A stretch of 9,985 nucleotides of DNA. Origin: an uncultured Prevotella sp. GTDB lineage: Bacteria > Bacteroidota > Bacteroidia > Bacteroidales > Bacteroidaceae. The position numbers and the translations under genes are program-made. The first letter of the stretch is position 1; each line of letters begins with the position of its first letter. Positions 7,148 to 9,985 of the stretch are shown one piece after another. The DNA lies in the NCBI GenBank assembly GCA_900548585.1, contig URLI01000054.1, positions 1 to 9,985 on the forward strand, given 5' to 3'. The notes under the pieces are model-generated. The model did no database searches and was not told the DNA's origin. It saw only the letters and a program-made list of their open reading frames with translations.

Positions 7148-8046
7148 ATTTTCTAACAAAAGAAGTGAAGATAGCACTCGTCGCGATAACAGGCCTCGTG
7201 CTGCTGTTCTTCGGGCTTAATTTCCTGAAGGGAATGAAAGTATTCTCGCCACAGAACACCTACTACATAAAGTTCAGCGACATAAGCGGACTGACACCAT
7301 CCACACCGATATACGCAAACGGATTCCGAGTGGGGGTGGTCAAGGACGTGGTGTTCGACTATGACAACGCAGACAACCTGAAAGTGGCTGTTGACATCGA
7401 CAAGAAACTCACAATACCAGGAGGAACGTCGGCGGAGATAGTGAGCGACATGCTCGGAAACGTGCAGGTGAAACTGCTGCTCGGAAACGACAGGAAACAC
7501 CCCATGGGACACGGGACGGTGATCGAGGGGCGCACCAACGACGGCACAATAGGGCAGGTGAAGGACATGATACCGGCGATAGAGAAGATGCTGCCGAAAC
7601 TCGACTCCATAATGACAACACTCAACACGCTGCTCGCAGACCCAGCCGTGGCACAGTCGATGCACAACGTGGAAACGGTGACGGCAAACCTGGTGACATC
7701 GACAAACGAACTGAACAGGCTCATGGCAGGACTCAACCGCGACGTGCCGGCAATGACGCAGCGCGCAAACAGGCTGCTGGACAACACCAACACAGTCGCC
7801 GTGAACCTCGCAAAGGTGGACTTGGAACAGACAATGCAGAAGGTGAACACAACACTCGACAACGTGAAACAGTTCTCCGAGGAACTCAACAGCAACAACG
7901 GCTCGCTGGGACTGCTGATGCACGACAGGTCGCTATACAACAACCTGAACTCAACGATGCGCTCGGCAGACTCGCTGCTGACAAACATACGCGAGAACCC
8001 GAAACGCTATGTGCACTTCTCCGTGTTCGGAAGAAAAAACAAGTAG
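7144..8046 (+). CDS. MCE/MlaD-family membrane-anchored lipid-transport protein
   Basis: MlaD-family proteins form hexameric rings that pass phospholipids or other lipids between inner and outer membranes. The 300-residue protein has one N-terminal membrane segment (about 9-28) and then an MCE domain (about 38-114) beginning YYIKFSDISGL. A conserved G-rich turn (YANGFRVGVVKDV, 58-70) and the LGNVQVKLLLG strand (104-114) are visible. Residues about 140-285 are predicted to be mainly helical, with many N, T and L residues, and probably form a coiled-coil or periplasmic needle. The C-terminus (NPKRYVHFSVFG) is the form usual in Bacteroidota. The start overlaps the amidase stop as ATGA. No MlaE permease or MlaF ATPase gene lies in the window, so the transporter partners must be elsewhere. 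The substrate is unknown. Confidence 0.92.
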   Translation: MNFLTKEVKIALVAITGLVLLFFGLNFLKGMKVFSPQNTYYIKFSDISGLTPSTPIYANGFRVGVVKDVVFDYDNADNLKVAVDIDKKLTIPGGTSAEIVSDMLGNVQVKLLLGNDRKHPMGHGTVIEGRTNDGTIGQVKDMIPAIEKMLPKLDSIMTTLNTLLADPAVAQSMHNVETVTANLVTSTNELNRLMAGLNRDVPAMTQRANRLLDNTNTVAVNLAKVDLEQTMQKVNTTLDNVKQFSEELNSNNGSLGLLMHDRSLYNNLNSTMRSADSLLTNIRENPKRYVHFSVFGRKNK

Positions 8047-8359
8047 GGGAAACACAAGCAAGGCAAAAAACAAAACATGGCAAAGAAATTGCAATAATTA
8101 AAAAACATCTAAATAACAGGGTGACTGGCAATGCACTTGAGAATTAGCCCCTCAAGTGCTTGCTGTCAGTCGCTTTCGCACTTTTCAATTTACTTTAGTC
8201 ATGGTTTTATCACAACTCCTTATTAGTTTTGTAACATCCGAAAAATCAAAGACTTTGAAATTTGCAACAGCTTTTTTTTATAACTCGCGGCAGCAATTCC
8301 ATAAATCGTGCAATTCTAATGATTTAGCAAAACGAGTGATGGAAATATGAAAAAAGACA
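8047..8359. other. Non-coding stretch between the MCE gene and the dnaA promoter
   Basis: Apart from the palindrome at 8123-8171, I see no gene. A GTG-started 64-codon open frame at 8156-8350 begins inside that palindrome and resembles nothing, so I do not call it. TCAAAG-A-CTTTGA at 8246-8258 is a 13-base hyphenated palindrome, possibly a binding site. T8 follows at 8272-8279. I looked for DnaA boxes (TTATnCACA, both strands) and found none, so there is no support for an origin here. Confidence 0.5.
8123..8171 (+). terminator. Large imperfect palindrome, probable terminator of the amidase-MCE operon
   Basis: The arms 8123-8141 and 8151-8171 pair as GACTG/CAGTC, GCAA/TTGC and GCACTTGAG/CTCAAGTGC. 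There is one unpaired T (8132) and an unpaired TGT (8164-8166); the loop is nine bases (8142-8150). This makes 18 base pairs. It lies 76 bp after the MCE stop. The sequence following is only moderately T-rich with no U tract, so factor-independent termination is uncertain. It could instead protect the 3' end of the message or be a mobile palindromic repeat. Confidence 0.45.
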
Positions 8360-8391
8360 TTTGCCAGTATCATTTTTTTTTCCGATATTTG
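8360..8391 (+). promoter_or_regulatory. dnaA: dnaA promoter
   Basis: TTTG at 8360-8363 is followed after 20 bases by GATATTTG at 8384-8391. This fits the Bacteroidota -33/-7 layout apart from the first base of TAnnTTTG, and CAC follows as at the other promoters here. The spacer contains nine consecutive T (8373-8381). Transcription would begin near 8397, about 115 bases before the dnaA ATG. Confidence 0.5.
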
Positions 8392-8412
8392 CACTCGTGA
8401 ATATCACAAAAG

Positions 8413-8505
8413 CCCCTTGCGGCGACAACAGACTTGCCAGAGCCGCAGAGGGGAAAATGTTTGAAGGCTAACCCAGGGAAACACTTCCCGCATATTTAGT
8501 TTCAA
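8413..8505 (+). promoter_or_regulatory. Structured 5' leader of dnaA
   Basis: Two structures can form. CCCCTTGCGGC (8413-8423) pairs with GCCGCAGAGGGG (8442-8453) along 11 base pairs with a single bulged G at 8448 and an 18-base loop. Next to it, GGGAA (8476-8480) pairs with TTCCC (8485-8489). This is enclosed by possible pairing of TTGAA and CTAA (8461-8465, 8468-8471) with TTAG and TTCAA (8496-8499, 8501-8505). Neither is followed by a T run, so translational or stability control is more likely than attenuation. I do not recognise a known riboswitch. Confidence 0.4.
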
Positions 8506-8510
8506 GTTTG

Positions 8511-9920
8511 ATGAACAGGAGAACCCAACAAATCTGGGGCGAGGCTCTGCGGCTTATAAAGGAGAATGTCTCGGAACAGCAATTCAGCGCAATGTTCAAG
8601 CCCATGGTGCTCGAAAACTACGACGAGGACACCAAGGAAATATTGGTGAAACTGCCAAGCATGTTCATATATGAATATGTGGAGGAGCACTATGCCGACT
8701 TGCTGCGCAAGGTTTTCACGCGCACTTTCGGCACGGGATTCCGACTGAACTACAGGATACTCGCAGACAAGGAACACGGAAAGACAAACGTGATAGAATC
8801 GGAACCGGTGGCAGACATCGGCAAGCAGCAACCGCGTTACGCCGCCAACCAGCCGCCGACACTGCTCGACGCAGCACAGCCGCAGCATATTGACCCGCAG
8901 CTCAACACGCGGCTGACATTCGCAAACTTCGTGGAGGGGAAAAGCAACAAACTGCCGCGCACACTGGGACTGTCCATCGCCGAGCACCCGGCAACGACAA
9001 CCTTCAACCCGATGTTCGTTTTCGGCCCGAGCGGATGCGGCAAAACACATCTGATCAACGCAATAGGAGTAAGGACAAAGGAGATCTACCCGCAGAAGAG
9101 GGTCCTCTACGTATCGGCACGCCTATTCCAGGTGCAATACACAAGCGCAGTGTTGAAAAACAGCCTCAACGACTTCATACGCTTCTACCAGACAATCGAC
9201 ATGCTCATAGTCGACGACATCCAGGAATGGATGGGGGCGGAGAAGACGCAAGACACGTTCTTCCACATCTTCAACCACCTCTTCCGGAACGGCAAGCGCA
9301 TCATACTCGCGTCAGACAGGCCGCCGGTCGACCTAAAAGGAATGCGCGAACGCCTGCTGACACGATTCGCATGCGGACTGACGGCGGAACTGGAGAAGCC
9401 AAACGAGCAACTGTGCATCGACATACTCAACCGCAAGATAAAGCACGACGGACTGAAAATACCCGAGGAGGTGGTGACGCTCATCGCGCGGACAGCAAAC
9501 GGAAGCGTGCGCGACCTCGAGGGAGTTGTCAACTCGCTCATGGCATACAGCATAGTGTACAACCGCGACATCGACCTCACACTTGCCGAACGCGTGATAA
9601 AGCGCGCAGTGAAAATCGACGACCACCCACTCACCGTGGACGAGATCGTGGAAACGGTGTGCGAGCACTTCCACGTCAGCACAACAGCCGTTGGCAGCCA
9701 AAGCCGCAAACGCGAGCATGTCACAGCAAGGCAGGTGGCAATGTACCTCGCGCAGAAACACACCAAAATGCCGGCAGCGCGCATCGGGCAACTCGTGGGA
9801 AACCGAGACCACAGCACCGTGATACACAGCTGCGCCAAGGTGGAGAAGCGCATCACGGCAGACGCGGCATTCAACAGCGAGGTGGCGGAAATCGAGAAAC
9901 AGTTCAAACTCAAGAAATAA
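8511..9920 (+). CDS. dnaA: Chromosomal replication initiator protein DnaA
   Basis: DnaA binds DnaA boxes at the chromosomal origin, forms an ATP-dependent filament, opens the DNA and helps load the replicative helicase. The 469-residue protein has the full four-domain layout. Domain I is at about 1-85, and a glutamine/proline-rich linker at about 90-135. The AAA+ domain III starts near 136, with Walker A GPSGCGKTH (172-180), Walker B LIVDDIQ (232-238), arginine finger R285 in LLTRF, and sensor II R334. The DNA-binding domain IV is at about 372-469, with the DnaA signature GNRDHSTVIH (430-439). A TTG at 8508 lies directly before the ATG at 8511; I prefer the ATG, which needs no unusual start and fits the family N-terminus. 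No dnaN or gyrB neighbour is seen, and there is no origin-like box cluster, consistent with dnaA lying apart from the origin in many Bacteroidota. Confidence 0.97.
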   Translation: MNRRTQQIWGEALRLIKENVSEQQFSAMFKPMVLENYDEDTKEILVKLPSMFIYEYVEEHYADLLRKVFTRTFGTGFRLNYRILADKEHGKTNVIESEPVADIGKQQPRYAANQPPTLLDAAQPQHIDPQLNTRLTFANFVEGKSNKLPRTLGLSIAEHPATTTFNPMFVFGPSGCGKTHLINAIGVRTKEIYPQKRVLYVSARLFQVQYTSAVLKNSLNDFIRFYQTIDMLIVDDIQEWMGAEKTQDTFFHIFNHLFRNGKRIILASDRPPVDLKGMRERLLTRFACGLTAELEKPNEQLCIDILNRKIKHDGLKIPEEVVTLIARTANGSVRDLEGVVNSLMAYSIVYNRDIDLTLAERVIKRAVKIDDHPLTVDEIVETVCEHFHVSTTAVGSQSRKREHVTARQVAMYLAQKHTKMPAARIGQLVGNRDHSTVIHSCAKVEKRITADAAFNSEVAEIEKQFKLKK

Positions 9921-9930
9921 CCATCATGAA

Positions 9931-9981
9931 AAAAGAGGGTGTGTCATAATTGACTATGGTCATTTATGGCGCACCCTCTTT
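9931..9981 (+). terminator. Long hairpin terminator after dnaA
   Basis: Bases 9932-9954 pair with 9959-9981 around the loop TATG. By my count this gives 22 of 23 positions paired, including two G-T wobbles and one T-T mismatch. The base of the stem is AAAGAGGGTG/CACCCTCTTT, A-rich on the left and T-rich on the right, so it could work in both directions. It begins 11 bp after the dnaA stop. The left arm begins with the same 13 bases as the hairpin at 22-34. Confidence 0.75.
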
Positions 9982-9985
9982 CTGT

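Noticed and set aside
8156..8350. 64-codon open frame starting with GTG
   Set aside because: It starts inside the palindrome at 8123-8171, has no family resemblance and lacks a promoter or ribosome site.
8047..8510. Replication origin next to dnaA
   Set aside because: No TTATnCACA DnaA boxes were found on either strand and no box cluster is seen, despite AT-rich patches.

Overview
The window looks like chromosomal DNA of a Bacteroidota species, most likely order Bacteroidales (Prevotella- or Muribaculaceae-like). Four intergenic regions carry good or fair matches to the Bacteroidota sigma promoter (-33 TTTG, -7 TAnnTTTG). The C-terminal parts of the B12-dependent ribonucleotide reductase, the amidase and the MCE protein also have the form typical of that group. 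All seven recognised genes lie on the + strand.

Region 1 (1-958) has no convincing gene. It starts with a terminator-like hairpin belonging to whatever lies upstream. It also holds a four-unit, 22-bp tandem repeat (387-474) and AT-rich DNA leading to the promoter of the next operon. Region 2 (959-2702) is a complete type II restriction-modification system of the Eco29kI kind. It encodes a GIY-YIG restriction endonuclease and a C5-cytosine methyltransferase whose ORFs overlap by 14 bp; the expected target is CCGCGG, and I find no such site in the window. The 5' part of this region is much AT-richer than the housekeeping genes, which suggests acquisition.

Region 3 (2703-5924) is a promoter and leader with two similar inverted repeats, followed by nrdJ (class II ribonucleotide reductase) and, 13 bp later, folB (dihydroneopterin aldolase). 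These serve DNA precursor and folate synthesis. Region 4 (5905-8046) is a second operon whose promoter lies in the 3' end of folB. It encodes a secreted N-acetylmuramoyl-L-alanine amidase and, overlapping by 4 bp, a membrane-anchored MCE/MlaD-family lipid-transport protein, both cell-envelope functions.

Region 5 (8047-8510) is a 464-bp non-coding stretch with a large imperfect palindrome after the MCE gene and a promoter plus structured leader before dnaA. Region 6 (8511-9920) is complete dnaA, followed by a long hairpin terminator that shares its first 13 bases with the hairpin at the window start.

I found no clearly new system. The points most worth a second look are the paired inverted repeats around the nrdJ promoter, the foldable dnaA leader with a T9 tract in its promoter spacer, the promoter-proximal endonuclease arrangement of the R-M system, and the 22-bp tandem repeat.
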